Assembly: GCF_900111765.1 (NCBI RefSeq)
Contig: NZ_FOIB01000001.1
Coordinates: forward strand, 682,001 to 746,000
Length of the DNA stretch: 64,000 bases
Reading direction: 5' to 3'
From: Myxococcus fulvus
GTDB lineage: Bacteria > Myxococcota > Myxococcia > Myxococcales > Myxococcaceae
In this document: positions 11,916-20,645 of the stretch, one piece after another
How positions within the stretch are numbered: the stretch's first letter is position 1
Layout of the letters: the number at the start of each line of letters is the position of its first letter
Translations under genes and position numbers: made by a program
The notes under the pieces: model-generated
Told to the model about the DNA's origin: nothing
The model's input: the letters and a program-made list of their open reading frames with translations, nothing else
Database searches by the model: none

Positions 11916-14271
11916 GTGCGCGCTCGAGCACCTCGTCGCGTCCGGCGCGCAGACCCTCGAGTGTGGGGTGGACCTCCACGTCGGGGCGCAGGCCCACGCC
12001 CTGGACTGTCTGGCCCTCGGGTGTCTCGAAGCGTTGGCCGGTGAAGAGGACGCAGACGGCGCCAGGGAGGCAGACGTTGGTGGTGTCGCCCACGGCGCCC
12101 GCGGTGGCGCTGCCCACGAGGCGTGCACCTGACGCGGCGCGCACCATCATCGCGGTGTATTCGCCCTGGCTCAGGGTCCGTGCGTCCACGAGGAGGATGA
12201 CGTGGCCTCGGTAGAGGGGGCCGTTGCCAGGTGGGAGCAGGGTGGGGAAGCGCTCCTCCAGACGCTCTCCGGCGGAGAGCCTGGGGCGGGAGATGAGCGC
12301 GGACGTCGTGGCGCCGCGCGTGTTGAGACGGGGCGCGAGCGCCCAGGCGCTGCCCTGGGGATAGCCGCGCAGGTCGAGCACCAGTCCCCGCGTGTCCTTC
12401 ATGGCGGTGAGCATGGGGTCCACGGACTCGGCGCGCAGCCTGCGCAGGTCCACGTAGCCGATGCCGCCGCTCAGCATCTTCCACGGGGCGTCATCGCGAG
12501 GTGGGGGACGCAGGAACGGGAGGAAGTCGCGTGAGCGGGGCAGGCGCGACTCCTTGAGGCGGCCGTCAGCGCCCTGGAGCATGACCTCGACGTGCTTGCC
12601 GTCCGCGCCCGCGAGCAACAGGCTGGCGACGCGCTCGGCCCTCGCGGCGTCGTGTGAGGCACCGAGGAGGGAGGTGAGCCGCCGCGCGTGCAGGGCGACG
12701 GGCTCCTGGTCCACGGCGACCACCTCGTCGCCCACCTGGATGCCGGCGGCGCGGGTGACCTCGGGCGCGGGGAGCTCCGTCACGATGAAGCGCCCCTGGA
12801 TGGGCCGCAGGACGACGGGGGCGTTGGCCTCGGCGAGCGCGCGCAGTGGCTGGCCCTGCTCCGCGACGAAGATGTGCCCGTCGTGGACGCGCGCGGCCAG
12901 GGTGTAGAGGACTTGTGTGTAGGCGCGAGCGTCCGCTGCTTCGCGAGCGGGACCGAGGAACGTGGGCAGGACGGAGTCCCAGTCCCGCAGCGCCTTCGGG
13001 TCGGGATGGAAGAAGCGCATCACGTTCCAGAACCGGATGACGGCGAGCAGCCGATGCGGCTCCGGTGGATACGCCGGGTCCTCGTACAGGGCCTCGGTGC
13101 TGACGATGGGGAGCGTGGAGCCGGGCCTCGATGGGGATGCGCTCGCGCGTGTCCGCGTCCCCATGGTGCCCGAACGCACCCCTCGGAGCGCGGCCTGGAA
13201 CGCGGGCCCCGAGTCACCCTCGTCCGCCTCCACCGGCACGGTGACGTCCGCGAGCAGTCCCGAGGCACCGGAGGCGAACACGAGCTCCGACGCGCGCACC
13301 ACCGCGCGATATCCCCCAGGCAGCGGCAGCGTGCGAGTCCTCACGGCGGAGGACTCATCGAGCCCACCCTGCGCCACGATGCGCGTGCGAGGCGTGGACA
13401 TCAGCGCGAGCACCAGCGGCGTCAGCGGTGTCCGCGCATTGACGAGCAATGCCACCGAGCGCTTCGGCGTCCCGGACACCGGCGTGAATCTCCGCGCGAG
13501 CCGAGTCTCGACGGACGCGCTGTATCCCCCGGAGCTGGGGCCCCACTGCACGGGGTGGCCCGAGTACACACGGAAGCGCTCCGCGGGCGCCGTCAGCTCC
13601 TCCGCCACCAGCGAGCGCTCCAGGAAGCCGAGCGACATCTCCGCCCACGTGGCCGCGTCACCCCCACTCACGCGCAGGTCGATGACCACGCGGCGAGCCC
13701 GCGCGAGCTCCGGCTCCAGCGCGCTCATCGCGGGGTACAGCGCGTCGACATTCGCGAAGCGTCGGTCCAGGTCCAACACCAGCACGTCACCCACCCAGCG
13801 CGACAGCGGCCCCGGCGCCGTGCTCGTGGCCACCACCGGCTCATCCCTCACGACCCGGGTGAGCGGATCCTCGAGCGTGCGCAGCATGCCGCCCACCGTC
13901 GCGGCGAGCGCCTCGGGTGTGCTCGCCGCGAGCGCACCGGGCAGCGCGGCGAGCAGCGCCGCATCCCAATCGACCGCGCCTGTCGCGAGCGCCGGATGCG
14001 CGTACTTCACCTCGCCCCATACGCGCCCCAGCACCGCGGCGTTCTCCAACGCGGGCTCGACGCGCGCACCAGGTCCACGAACCTCCGCGCCCACCCCGAC
14101 ACCCGCGCCGAGCAGCACCGTCAACACTCCGACACCGAGTGTCCAGGTCGGCACCCGTCGGATTCTCACGTGCTCCACAACCACCTCCGATGACGGCCCC
14201 GCCTGCTCGACACCACCCGCACGGGAAAGTTCCCGAGCGAACTGCTCCGAGGCTCCGCGGGCTGCCTTCAT
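11884..14271 (-). CDS. Membrane-anchored tandem S41 peptidase, first half degenerate
   Basis: A 795-residue protein. I chose ATG at 14271 because GGAG lies five bases upstream; GTG at 14298 would add nine residues. A single membrane helix (VPTWTLGVGVLTVLLGAG, about 40-58) anchors a periplasmic region. Two S41-like halves follow. The second has a PDZ-like part (VTRAAGIQVGDEVVAVDQEPV) and the nucleophile block VDARTLSQGEYTAMMV with Ser near residue 700. The first half has the matching block VNARTPLTPLVLALM, where the serine position is Leu (about residue 280), so it is likely inactive. S41 peptidases are C-terminal processing or tricorn-type enzymes. Convergent overlap with the upstream kinase gene. 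Confidence 0.85.
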   Translation of the reverse strand: MKAARGASEQFARELSRAGGVEQAGPSSEVVVEHVRIRRVPTWTLGVGVLTVLLGAGVGVGAEVRGPGARVEPALENAAVLGRVWGEVKYAHPALATGAVDWDAALLAALPGALAASTPEALAATVGGMLRTLEDPLTRVVRDEPVVATSTAPGPLSRWVGDVLVLDLDRRFANVDALYPAMSALEPELARARRVVIDLRVSGGDAATWAEMSLGFLERSLVAEELTAPAERFRVYSGHPVQWGPSSGGYSASVETRLARRFTPVSGTPKRSVALLVNARTPLTPLVLALMSTPRTRIVAQGGLDESSAVRTRTLPLPGGYRAVVRASELVFASGASGLLADVTVPVEADEGDSGPAFQAALRGVRSGTMGTRTRASASPSRPGSTLPIVSTEALYEDPAYPPEPHRLLAVIRFWNVMRFFHPDPKALRDWDSVLPTFLGPAREAADARAYTQVLYTLAARVHDGHIFVAEQGQPLRALAEANAPVVLRPIQGRFIVTELPAPEVTRAAGIQVGDEVVAVDQEPVALHARRLTSLLGASHDAARAERVASLLLAGADGKHVEVMLQGADGRLKESRLPRSRDFLPFLRPPPRDDAPWKMLSGGIGYVDLRRLRAESVDPMLTAMKDTRGLVLDLRGYPQGSAWALAPRLNTRGATTSALISRPRLSAGERLEERFPTLLPPGNGPLYRGHVILLVDARTLSQGEYTAMMVRAASGARLVGSATAGAVGDTTNVCLPGAVCVLFTGQRFETPEGQTVQGVGLRPDVEVHPTLEGLRAGRDEVLERALSLLNEATAR

Positions 14272-14483
14272 CGAGGCTCCGCGTTCAAGCGCGTCCACGC
14301 ATGGTGAAGCGCGTGGCCGCGCGCGTGGGTGGCGGGTCTTCTCCGCGTGGTGGAAGTGCTCGCGGGGAGCAGTCGTCGCAAAGGGCTGGCTCCCTCGCTC
14401 CAGGCGTGTGGCCCGGCCGTGCTCACGGCTCCGAGGTCTCGCGCGGCGCTCGACACCCGTACACCTGGAACTGGAGAACGTTC

Positions 14484-14999
14484 ATGCGACGTCTGAACCT
14501 CATTGCGACTCCCTCTCTCGTGGTGGCCCTGTGCGCGTTGCTCGCGAGCGGATGCGGTGGCTCACCCGGGCCCGACGTGGAGCCGTCCACCGGCGAGCCT
14601 CAATCCGGTGGCCTGGAGGGCGCGCCCGGCACCGACGAAGGCGAGGCCCCGGGAGCCGACTCCGATGATCCGTTCCATCCGCTCAACGCGGGCAAGGTCA
14701 CCCTCTGCCACATCCCGCCGGGCAACCCCGACAACGCGCACTCCATCACCGTGGGCCTGGCCGCCGTGAAGGCCCACGTCAAGCACGGCGACACGCTGGG
14801 CGCCTGTGGCGGCGAGCCCGACGCGGGCACCGGCGGTGAGCCCGACGCGGGCACCGGCGGCGAGCCCGACGCGGGCACGGGTGGCGAGCCGGATGCCGGC
14901 TCCTGCGCGCCCGTCGAAGCGCCCTGTGGCGAAGGCGCCGCCTGCTGCTCGGGCCTGGCCTGCTCGACCGACGGCTACTGCGAGCCCATCATCGGCTGA
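14484..14999 (+). CDS. Secreted lipoprotein with GGEPDAGT repeats
   Basis: A 171-residue protein, ATG at 14484 with GGAG at -10. The leader ends in a lipobox LLASGC, giving a lipidated Cys near residue 26. It continues with an acidic linker, then a short domain KVTLCHIPPGNPDNAHSI ending in AHVKHGDTLGAC, then four GGEPDAG(T/S) repeats (14808-14903) and a Cys-rich tail with CGEGAACCSGLACS. The CHIPPGNP..H..AH..HGD pattern, with paired Cys and His, looks like a metal-binding or disulfide-stabilised module seen in secreted bacterial proteins. The Cys-rich end resembles small knottin-like domains. Function unknown; outer surface location inferred. Confidence 0.82.
   Translation: MRRLNLIATPSLVVALCALLASGCGGSPGPDVEPSTGEPQSGGLEGAPGTDEGEAPGADSDDPFHPLNAGKVTLCHIPPGNPDNAHSITVGLAAVKAHVKHGDTLGACGGEPDAGTGGEPDAGTGGEPDAGTGGEPDAGSCAPVEAPCGEGAACCSGLACSTDGYCEPIIG
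14808..14903 (+). repeat. Four 24-bp in-frame repeats (GGEPDAGT)
   Basis: Four consecutive 24-base units encode GGEPDAG followed by Thr three times and Ser once. They differ only at synonymous positions in the first three units, which suggests recent slippage or purifying selection on the peptide. The unit forms a flexible acidic linker in the lipoprotein. Confidence 0.9.
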
Positions 15000-15041
15000 T
15001 GAACAGGGCCCACCGGCCCTCCCGAAGACGACGTCTCACCC

Positions 15042-15088
15042 AGACCCCTCCGGCGGCGCCCCCGTGGCTCCGCCCGAGGGGTCTTCCT
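15042..15088 (+). terminator. Hairpin terminator after the repeat lipoprotein
   Basis: AGACCCCTC (15042-15050) pairs with GAGGGGTCT (15076-15084), and the inner GGCGG (15052-15056) pairs with CCGCC (15070-15074). This gives a 14-pair stem with one C-C mismatch, followed by the pyrimidine-rich TCCTGTT. It lies about 40 bases past the stop codon. Confidence 0.7.
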
Positions 15089-15599
15089 GTTCGCCGGGTG
15101 AGCCATGCCCCTCGGTTCATCCTCATCACATCTTTTGACTCAAGGAACCCGACCCCCTGCGTCTTCCCTCCAGGGGGCGGCGAGACAGGGAAGCCGTGAA
15201 ACGTGTTCCACAAAACATGGGAGTGAGACGGAGAGAAAAGGAATCCCAGAAACCCAACCGCGCATTGCGAGTCGAGCGGTAAAGTTTTCAACCGAATGGC
15301 TGTAGTTTCTGCGGAGAGGGCAGGGGAGACTTCCAGCAATGAGGGGTGCTTTCTTTCCTCACTGTCCGGAACCCGAAGTCCACGCCTCGATTCGCATGAA
15401 GCGCCGGTGCCAGCGCGGTTGAATCGAGGGTGGCACACGACTCGCAACCCGTCGTCCGAATCACCCTGTCCCCGCGTCCCCCAATCGCCCCGTGTTCGTC
15501 CAGAACGTCATCTGCTCCTGCGTGCCTCCGCACTCCGACCCCAGTGAGTGTCCGACCTGGGTGCGTCCTCACCGGAACACGCCGGCGGAAGGGAACACG
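15089..15599. other. 511-base non-coding stretch upstream of the kinase gene
   Basis: No open frame here has coding character. Base composition is locally lower in GC around 15200-15310 (for example GTAAAGTTTTC), typical of a promoter or regulatory region. The only structured signal I can name is the sigma54-like site at 15431-15446. No tRNA or small RNA could be recognised. Confidence 0.6.
15431..15446 (+). promoter_or_regulatory. Sigma54-type promoter candidate
   Basis: TGGCAC (15431-15436) is followed after five bases by TCGCA (15442-15446). The GG and GC dinucleotides are ten bases apart, as in -24/-12 promoters; the -12 element has one mismatch to TTGCA. It would start a transcript near 15458, about 140 bases before the kinase ATG at 15600. 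Confidence 0.4.
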
Positions 15600-17405
15600 A
15601 TGTTGTACGCGGGGACGCCGCCTCCGCCCGTCCGGGTGGAGACGCTGACGCCGGTCCCCACGCCCGTGCCGGGCTCGTTGGTGGGGCATCAGCTGGGGCA
15701 CTTCAAGCTGCTGAAGGAGCTGGGCCGCGGCGGCATGGGCACGGTGATGCTGGCCGAGCACGCCCTCATCCAGAAGCGCGTGGCCATCAAGGTGCTGCAC
15801 TCGCACCTGGCGCAGGACCCGGACCTGGTGGCCCGCTTCCTGTCGGAGGCGCGCACGCTGACGGTGGTGCAGCACGAGAACGTCGTCGCGCTCTACGATT
15901 TGGACACGCGCGATGGCCGTCCCTACCTGGTGATGGAGTACCTGGAGGGGCAGAGCCTGGCGGCCTTCGCCAAGGAGCCGCTGCCGCCCGCGCTGGTGGT
16001 GGACCTGCTCTCGCAGGTCTGTGACGCGCTGGGCGCGGCGCACGCGCACGGCATCGTCCACCGCGACTTGAAGCCGGCCAACGTCTTCCTGGTGCCGGGG
16101 CCGCAGGGCCGCCAGCGCGTGAAGCTGCTGGACTTCGGCATCGCCAAGCTGCTGTCGCGTCCGGCGGGCGTGCACACCACGGAGGTGGGCGTGCTGTTGG
16201 GGACGCCGGAGTTCATGGCCCCCGAGCAGTGCGGCGACGAAGTGGTGGACGCGCGCACGGACCTCTACGCGGTGGGTGTGCTGGGCTACTTCCTGCTCAC
16301 CGGGCGCGTGCCCTTCGCGGGCCGCACCGCGGCGGAGGTGCTCATCGGCCACCTCCAGAAGCCGCCGGTGCCGCCGCACGAGGTGCGCCCGGACGTGCCC
16401 AGGACGCTGTCGCGCGTGCTCCTGCGCGCCCTGGCCAAGCGCCCCGCGGACCGCTTCGCCCAGGCCTCGGACCTGCGCGCCGCGCTCGCCACCGCGCTCG
16501 CGCCCGAGCCGGAGCCCGCCGCGCCCGGCTTCACCGCCCGGGTGCGCATGGCGGGCACGCCGCACTCGCACGAGCTGTCCTGCGAGTGGGTGGGCCGCGC
16601 CGGCCTCTTCCTGCACACGCCCGCCGCGCCGCCGCCGCTGCTCTCCGACGTGGGGCTCTTGTTGCGGCTGCCCGGTGGAGAGCTGGCGTGCACCGGCCAG
16701 GTGGTGCGCCACGTGACGGAGGAGCAGGCCAGGGCCTGGCGCATGTCGCCGGGCTTCGGCGTGCAGCTTCGCGACACGTCCCCCGCCTTCCAGGAGGCGC
16801 TCGCCCGGCTGAAGTCCGGCGTGCGCCTGGAGCCGCCCACGCCGCCGCCGTCGCCCATGCGCGAGGACGCCGAGGCGGAGCGCGTGCTCCAGGGCTTCCG
16901 CAACCGGATGTCCGGAGACCACTACGCCGTGCTGGACGTCCCCCGGGACGCCACGCCGGAGACGCTGCGCCTGGGCGCCCAGCGCGCCCGTACGGCGCTC
17001 GAGCCTCTCACGGCGCGCAACCTGTCCCTGGGCCAGCGCGCCCAGTTCGAGCGGGTGGGGGAGCGGGTGGCCGCGGCGCTGCATGTGCTGGGGCACGTGG
17101 AGCGCCGGGCCGAGTACGACGCGCGCCTGGGCAACGTGGAGGGCGTGGAGCGCTGCCTCGCCGCGGGCCTCACCGCCACGGCGCTGGAGAACTGCCGCCG
17201 CCGCTTCCTCGCGGAGTTCCCCGGCCGCGATGGCCGCGCCGCGGTGCAGCGGCTGTCCGGTGACGCCCTGTCCTCGGTGGGTCGGCTGCAGGAGGCGCTC
17301 ACCGCCTACGAGCAGGCGGTGCGCATGGACCCGCTGGATTTGGAAGGGCTCAAGCGCTGGCGCATGCTGCGGGCCCGGCTGCGCAACACGCCCACGCCCC
17401 GGTAG
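15600..17405 (+). CDS. Ser/Thr protein kinase fused to PilZ, J-like and TPR domains
   Basis: The 601-residue protein starts at ATG 15600, preceded by GGAAGGGA. Residues about 35-285 are a Hanks-type kinase: LGRGGMGTV, VAIKVL, HRDLKPANV, LDFGIAK and FMAPEQ are all intact, so it should be active. Residues about 310-405 look like a PilZ domain (FTARVRMAG at the start, then LPGGELACTGQVVRHV and PGFGVQL). Residues about 440-505 resemble a J domain, DHYAVLDVPRDATPETLRLGA ending in RAEYDARLG, but without the HPD tripeptide. A TPR-like tail (505-600) ends in AYEQAVRMDPLDLEGLKRW. No membrane helix is seen. The architecture suggests a kinase regulated by, or acting on, cyclic-di-GMP signalling. Confidence 0.88.
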   Translation: MLYAGTPPPPVRVETLTPVPTPVPGSLVGHQLGHFKLLKELGRGGMGTVMLAEHALIQKRVAIKVLHSHLAQDPDLVARFLSEARTLTVVQHENVVALYDLDTRDGRPYLVMEYLEGQSLAAFAKEPLPPALVVDLLSQVCDALGAAHAHGIVHRDLKPANVFLVPGPQGRQRVKLLDFGIAKLLSRPAGVHTTEVGVLLGTPEFMAPEQCGDEVVDARTDLYAVGVLGYFLLTGRVPFAGRTAAEVLIGHLQKPPVPPHEVRPDVPRTLSRVLLRALAKRPADRFAQASDLRAALATALAPEPEPAAPGFTARVRMAGTPHSHELSCEWVGRAGLFLHTPAAPPPLLSDVGLLLRLPGGELACTGQVVRHVTEEQARAWRMSPGFGVQLRDTSPAFQEALARLKSGVRLEPPTPPPSPMREDAEAERVLQGFRNRMSGDHYAVLDVPRDATPETLRLGAQRARTALEPLTARNLSLGQRAQFERVGERVAAALHVLGHVERRAEYDARLGNVEGVERCLAAGLTATALENCRRRFLAEFPGRDGRAAVQRLSGDALSSVGRLQEALTAYEQAVRMDPLDLEGLKRWRMLRARLRNTPTPR

Positions 17406-17483
17406 GCGGGCGGCCGGGCGCCAGGGGGGGACCCACGTACCTTGCGTCCCGGGGTGGGCTCCTCGTTAATCCACCCTGTACCC

Positions 17484-18788
17484 ATGGCCTCCGACTCCGA
17501 CGACTCGCTTCCACCCCAAGGGCGCTTCACCCGGCTGCGCAAGCTGGCGGGCCTCTCCATGCAGGTGGGCACCGACGTGCTCAAGAGCAGCGCGAAGCGC
17601 CTGACGGGCGGCACGCCGGAGTTGCTCAGCAAGAACGCCGCGGAGAAGCTCGTCTCCACCCTGGGGGAGCTCAAGGGCGCGGCCATGAAGCTGGGCCAGG
17701 CCCTCTCCATGGACCCGGACCTGCTCACCCCCGAGGTGCGCCAGGTCCTCGCCCGCCTGCAGAACCAGGCCCCCGCCATGTCCCACGACATGGTGTCGCG
17801 CGTGGTGCGCGAGGAGCTGGGCTGTCCCCCCGAGGAGGCCTTCCGCGAGTTCAGCCGCGAGCCCCTGGCCGCCGCCTCCCTGGGCCAGGTGCACCGCGCG
17901 GTGCTCGCGGACGGGCGCGCCGTGGCGGTGAAGGTGCAGTACCCGGGCATCGCCGAGTCGCTGACGCACGACATGGAGAACCTGGGCCTCGTCGTGAAGA
18001 CGATGTCCAAGGCCTCGCGGCTGATGGACGGCTCGGCGTACTTCCAGGAGTTCCGCGACGAGCTGCTGCTGGAGCTGGACTACCGGCGCGAGGCGGAACT
18101 GGCCCGAGGCTTCGCGAAGAGCGTGGCCCGGCTGGAGGACCTCCACGTCCCCGGCGTCATCGACGGCCACAGCGCCGGGCGCGTGCTGACGATGGAGCTG
18201 CTGGAAGGCCTGACGCTCAAGGACTGGGTGACGAAGGAGTCCTCCAACGAGGAGCGCTTCCGCGTGTCGCGCCAGCTCATCCGCGCCACGTACGGGCCCT
18301 TCTTCGGCGCGGGCGAAATCCACGCGGACCCGCACCCGGGCAACTTCATGGTGATGCCGGACGGGCGCCTGGGCCTGCTCGACTTCGGCTCCATCAAGCG
18401 CTTCAGCCCGCGCTTCGTGGACGCCAACCGGCGCATGTTCCAGCAGTCCCTGAAGCTGGAGCCCTTCGACGTGCTGCGGCTGAGCCTGGAGGTGGGCTTC
18501 ACGGTGGAGATACCTGGCGACGAGGCCGCGGACCTCATCCGCGAGGTGCTGCACATCGCCGGCAGGCCCATGCGCACCACGCCCTACGACTACACGTCCT
18601 GCGAAATCCCCCGCGACATGCGCAACCACTTCACGCGCAACGCGGCCCGCTTCCTGAAAATCAAGCCGCCGCCGGAGGCGGTGATGTTCTTCCGCTCCAC
18701 GGGGGGCCTGGCGCAGAACCTGCGGCTCATCGGCGCCCGCGGGGACTTCCGCGGCGTCTTCCTGGAGATGGCGGAGCTGCTCGGCTGA
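17484..18788 (+). CDS. ABC1/UbiB-family atypical kinase
   Basis: A 434-residue protein of the UbiB/ABC1 (COQ8-like) family. It has the family's KxGQ motif in MKLGQALSM (about residue 70), the Ala-rich nucleotide loop in AAASLGQVHRA, VAVKVQYPGI with the Lys, HADPHPGNF as the catalytic loop and LLDFGSIKRF as the metal-binding DFG. Unlike many UbiB proteins there is no C-terminal pair of membrane helices. COQ8/UbiB members are ATPases or kinases supporting isoprenoid quinone or lipid metabolism; the exact role of this one is unknown. Start ATG 17484 lies 78 bases after the upstream kinase gene and the two may be co-transcribed. Confidence 0.88.
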   Translation: MASDSDDSLPPQGRFTRLRKLAGLSMQVGTDVLKSSAKRLTGGTPELLSKNAAEKLVSTLGELKGAAMKLGQALSMDPDLLTPEVRQVLARLQNQAPAMSHDMVSRVVREELGCPPEEAFREFSREPLAAASLGQVHRAVLADGRAVAVKVQYPGIAESLTHDMENLGLVVKTMSKASRLMDGSAYFQEFRDELLLELDYRREAELARGFAKSVARLEDLHVPGVIDGHSAGRVLTMELLEGLTLKDWVTKESSNEERFRVSRQLIRATYGPFFGAGEIHADPHPGNFMVMPDGRLGLLDFGSIKRFSPRFVDANRRMFQQSLKLEPFDVLRLSLEVGFTVEIPGDEAADLIREVLHIAGRPMRTTPYDYTSCEIPRDMRNHFTRNAARFLKIKPPPEAVMFFRSTGGLAQNLRLIGARGDFRGVFLEMAELLG

Positions 18789-18807
18789 GCGCCGCCCCCG
18801 CGCGCGG

Positions 18808-19212
18808 CTACGGCGCGGAGGAGGCCGCCTGGCCGCGGCCCTTGGCGTGGATGGCATGGAGCCTTCGCGCCAGCTCCTCGCCCTGGGTGCTCTTGGTGAT
18901 GTAGCCGTCCGCGCCCGACTCCAGCGCCAGCTTGCGCAGCTGCGCCTCGTCCGACGCGGAGAAGAGCACGAAGCGCGTGCCCGCCGGGGCCTGCCCTCGC
19001 GCCAGCGTCAGCACCCGGTCCCCGGTGAGGGCCGGGATGTTCACGTCCAGCAGCACCAGGTCCGGCATCGTCGTGCGCACCAGGTTGGACACGCCCAACG
19101 AGGAGCGGTGGGTGCGCACATCGAACCCGTACGCCGACAGCGAGCGCTCCGCGAGCGTGAGCTGCTCCTGGTCGTCATCCACCACCAACACTCGGATTTT
19201 CAGCTCCGACAT
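18808..19212 (-). CDS. Single-domain response regulator
   Basis: A 134-residue receiver with no output domain. It has the acidic pocket VLVVDDD, the acceptor Asp in LLDVNIPALTGD, the Ser/Thr position in FSASDE and the Lys in YITKSTQGEEL. It is a close paralogue of the receiver at 23939-24331, sharing RSLSAYGF, LGVSNLV, SASDE.LR.LAL.SGADGYI and QGEEL. Single-domain receivers usually act by protein contact or as phosphate sinks. The PAS kinase at 19416-20645 lies immediately upstream on the same strand with a strong hairpin between them. Confidence 0.88.
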   Translation of the reverse strand: MSELKIRVLVVDDDQEQLTLAERSLSAYGFDVRTHRSSLGVSNLVRTTMPDLVLLDVNIPALTGDRVLTLARGQAPAGTRFVLFSASDEAQLRKLALESGADGYITKSTQGEELARRLHAIHAKGRGQAASSAP

Positions 19213-19359
19213 GACTCCTCCCCCTCATGGGCGCCGGACGCCCACCGGATGTCGCCACCAGGCCGGGTGGCCTACGGATTATCACCTAGCCGAGGGCCGC
19301 CTGTCGCCCCCTCCCGCCCTCGCGAAGTCGCCTGTCGCTCCCCGAGGACAGGACGTGGT

Positions 19360-19397
19360 GGGTGGACCGGGTGTACCTCCACCCGCCCCGTCCACCC
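19360..19397 (-). terminator. Hairpin downstream of the PAS kinase gene
   Basis: GGGTGGAC plus CGGGTG (19360-19373) pairs with CACCCG and GTCCACCC (19380-19397) with a four-base bulge, giving a 14-pair stem just beyond the kinase stop. It lacks a T run. A second weaker inverted repeat (CGAGGGC 19291-19297 with GCCCTCG 19316-19322) lies closer to the receiver gene. Confidence 0.5.
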
Positions 19398-19415
19398 TGG
19401 CTTGGGCCCCGTGTC

Positions 19416-20645
19416 TCAGCCGGAGCGGTACTCCGAGGCCCGGCCGCTCCGGCCCGTGGCCGTCCGCCTCAGCGAGGGGAGGGTGATGGTGAAGACGGCG
19501 CCGCCCTCCGGCCGGTTGGACGCGACGAGGGTGCCGCGCGCCCGCGTCACCACCTCGTGCGCCATGGAGAGGCCCAGGCCCGTGCCGTGCTGGCCCTTGG
19601 TGGTGAAGAAGGGCTGGAAGATGGAGAGCAGGTGCTGCTCGGGGATGCCCGTGCCCTCGTCCTCCACGGTGATGACGACCTGGCCAGGTGTCTGGTGGCC
19701 GCGCACGCGCAGGGTGCCGCCCTTCGGCATGGCGTCGCGGCCGTTGCGCAGCAGGTTGAGGAACACGCAGCGCAGGTCCGCCGCGGAGCTCTCCACCAGC
19801 GGCATCCGGGGCACGTCCACGTCCAGGTGCAGGCTCAGCCCCTCGCGCGCGGCCCGCGACTCCAGCTCCCCCCGGGCGATCTCCACCGCGTCACGCACCA
19901 CGTCGGCCAGCTGCACCGGCTCCACGGGGGACTCGGGCTTCTGGCGCGCGAAGTCGCGCAGCCGGGACAGCCGCGTCGTCGCGTCCGCCACGATGCGCAA
20001 GAGCGTGTCCACGTGGGCCGGCGCCTCCTGCTCACCCTGCTTGTCAGGGCGGGTCTGGAGCAACTCCAGCCGCAGCTTCATGGCCACCAGCAGGCTGCTC
20101 AAATCATGGGCGATTCCCGAGGCCTGCTCGCTGAGCATGCGCAGGTGCTCGCGCTCCGCCAGGGCGCGGCGCTCCTTCTCCAGCGCCTCCTCCTGACGCG
20201 CCTGCTCGGTGATGTCGCGGGCGAGCACCAGGACGACCCGCGGCGACAGGTCCGCGCGGACATGCCGGACGCCCACCTCCAATTGTTGATGACCCCCCGC
20301 GTAGGTGTAGCGCGAGGTGCGGGCCAGCTCCTCCGGCGCCGAGTCCAGGGCCCGCACCTCCGCGGCCACGACGCTGCGCAGCGTGAGCAGTGCGGGCCCC
20401 TCCTCTTGTCCACGCTCTGTCAAACGTCGCCAGGGTCCTCGGGCGAGTGTGAGGGATTGCCAACGCAGGTTGACATAGAGCACCGCGTCGCCCCGGAGCA
20501 GGGCCACCGCGCCTGCAATGCCTTCCAGGGCCCAGGAGTGTCGGGAGGGCGTCAGGGGCTCGTCCTCGAAGTCGGGCCCGTGTGTCTTGTTCACCTTTTC
20601 GAGGAGGGCCGCCAGCTCATGCTCGGTCGACGACGCGGGTGACAT
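19416..20645 (-). CDS. Soluble PAS-domain sensor histidine kinase
   Basis: A 409-residue kinase, started at ATG 20645; the open frame continues upstream without coding character. A PAS domain (about residues 25-160) ends in VLVLARDITEQARQ, a linker coiled coil follows, then the H box in GIAHDLSSLLVAMKLR (about 190) and a HATPase with LLRNGRDAMPKGG, DEGTGIPEQ and GTGLGLSMAHE. The HDLSSLL box matches kinases whose dimerisation helix uses HDLNNLL-like sequences. No membrane helix and no receiver. The natural partners are the receiver at 18808 and, across the divergent promoter region, the NarL-type regulator at 20955. Confidence 0.88.
   Translation of the reverse strand: MSPASSTEHELAALLEKVNKTHGPDFEDEPLTPSRHSWALEGIAGAVALLRGDAVLYVNLRWQSLTLARGPWRRLTERGQEEGPALLTLRSVVAAEVRALDSAPEELARTSRYTYAGGHQQLEVGVRHVRADLSPRVVLVLARDITEQARQEEALEKERRALAEREHLRMLSEQASGIAHDLSSLLVAMKLRLELLQTRPDKQGEQEAPAHVDTLLRIVADATTRLSRLRDFARQKPESPVEPVQLADVVRDAVEIARGELESRAAREGLSLHLDVDVPRMPLVESSAADLRCVFLNLLRNGRDAMPKGGTLRVRGHQTPGQVVITVEDEGTGIPEQHLLSIFQPFFTTKGQHGTGLGLSMAHEVVTRARGTLVASNRPEGGAVFTITLPSLRRTATGRSGRASEYRSG

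Noticed and set aside
14299-14483. Possible small gene between the protease and the lipoprotein
   Set aside because: Open frames here lack a start with a ribosome site and a signal or domain; it is better read as a divergent promoter region.
12688-14668. Long plus-strand open frames opposite the S41 protease gene
   Set aside because: They are shadows of the minus-strand gene, with Arg/Ser-rich translation and no domain, as expected of high-GC antisense frames.
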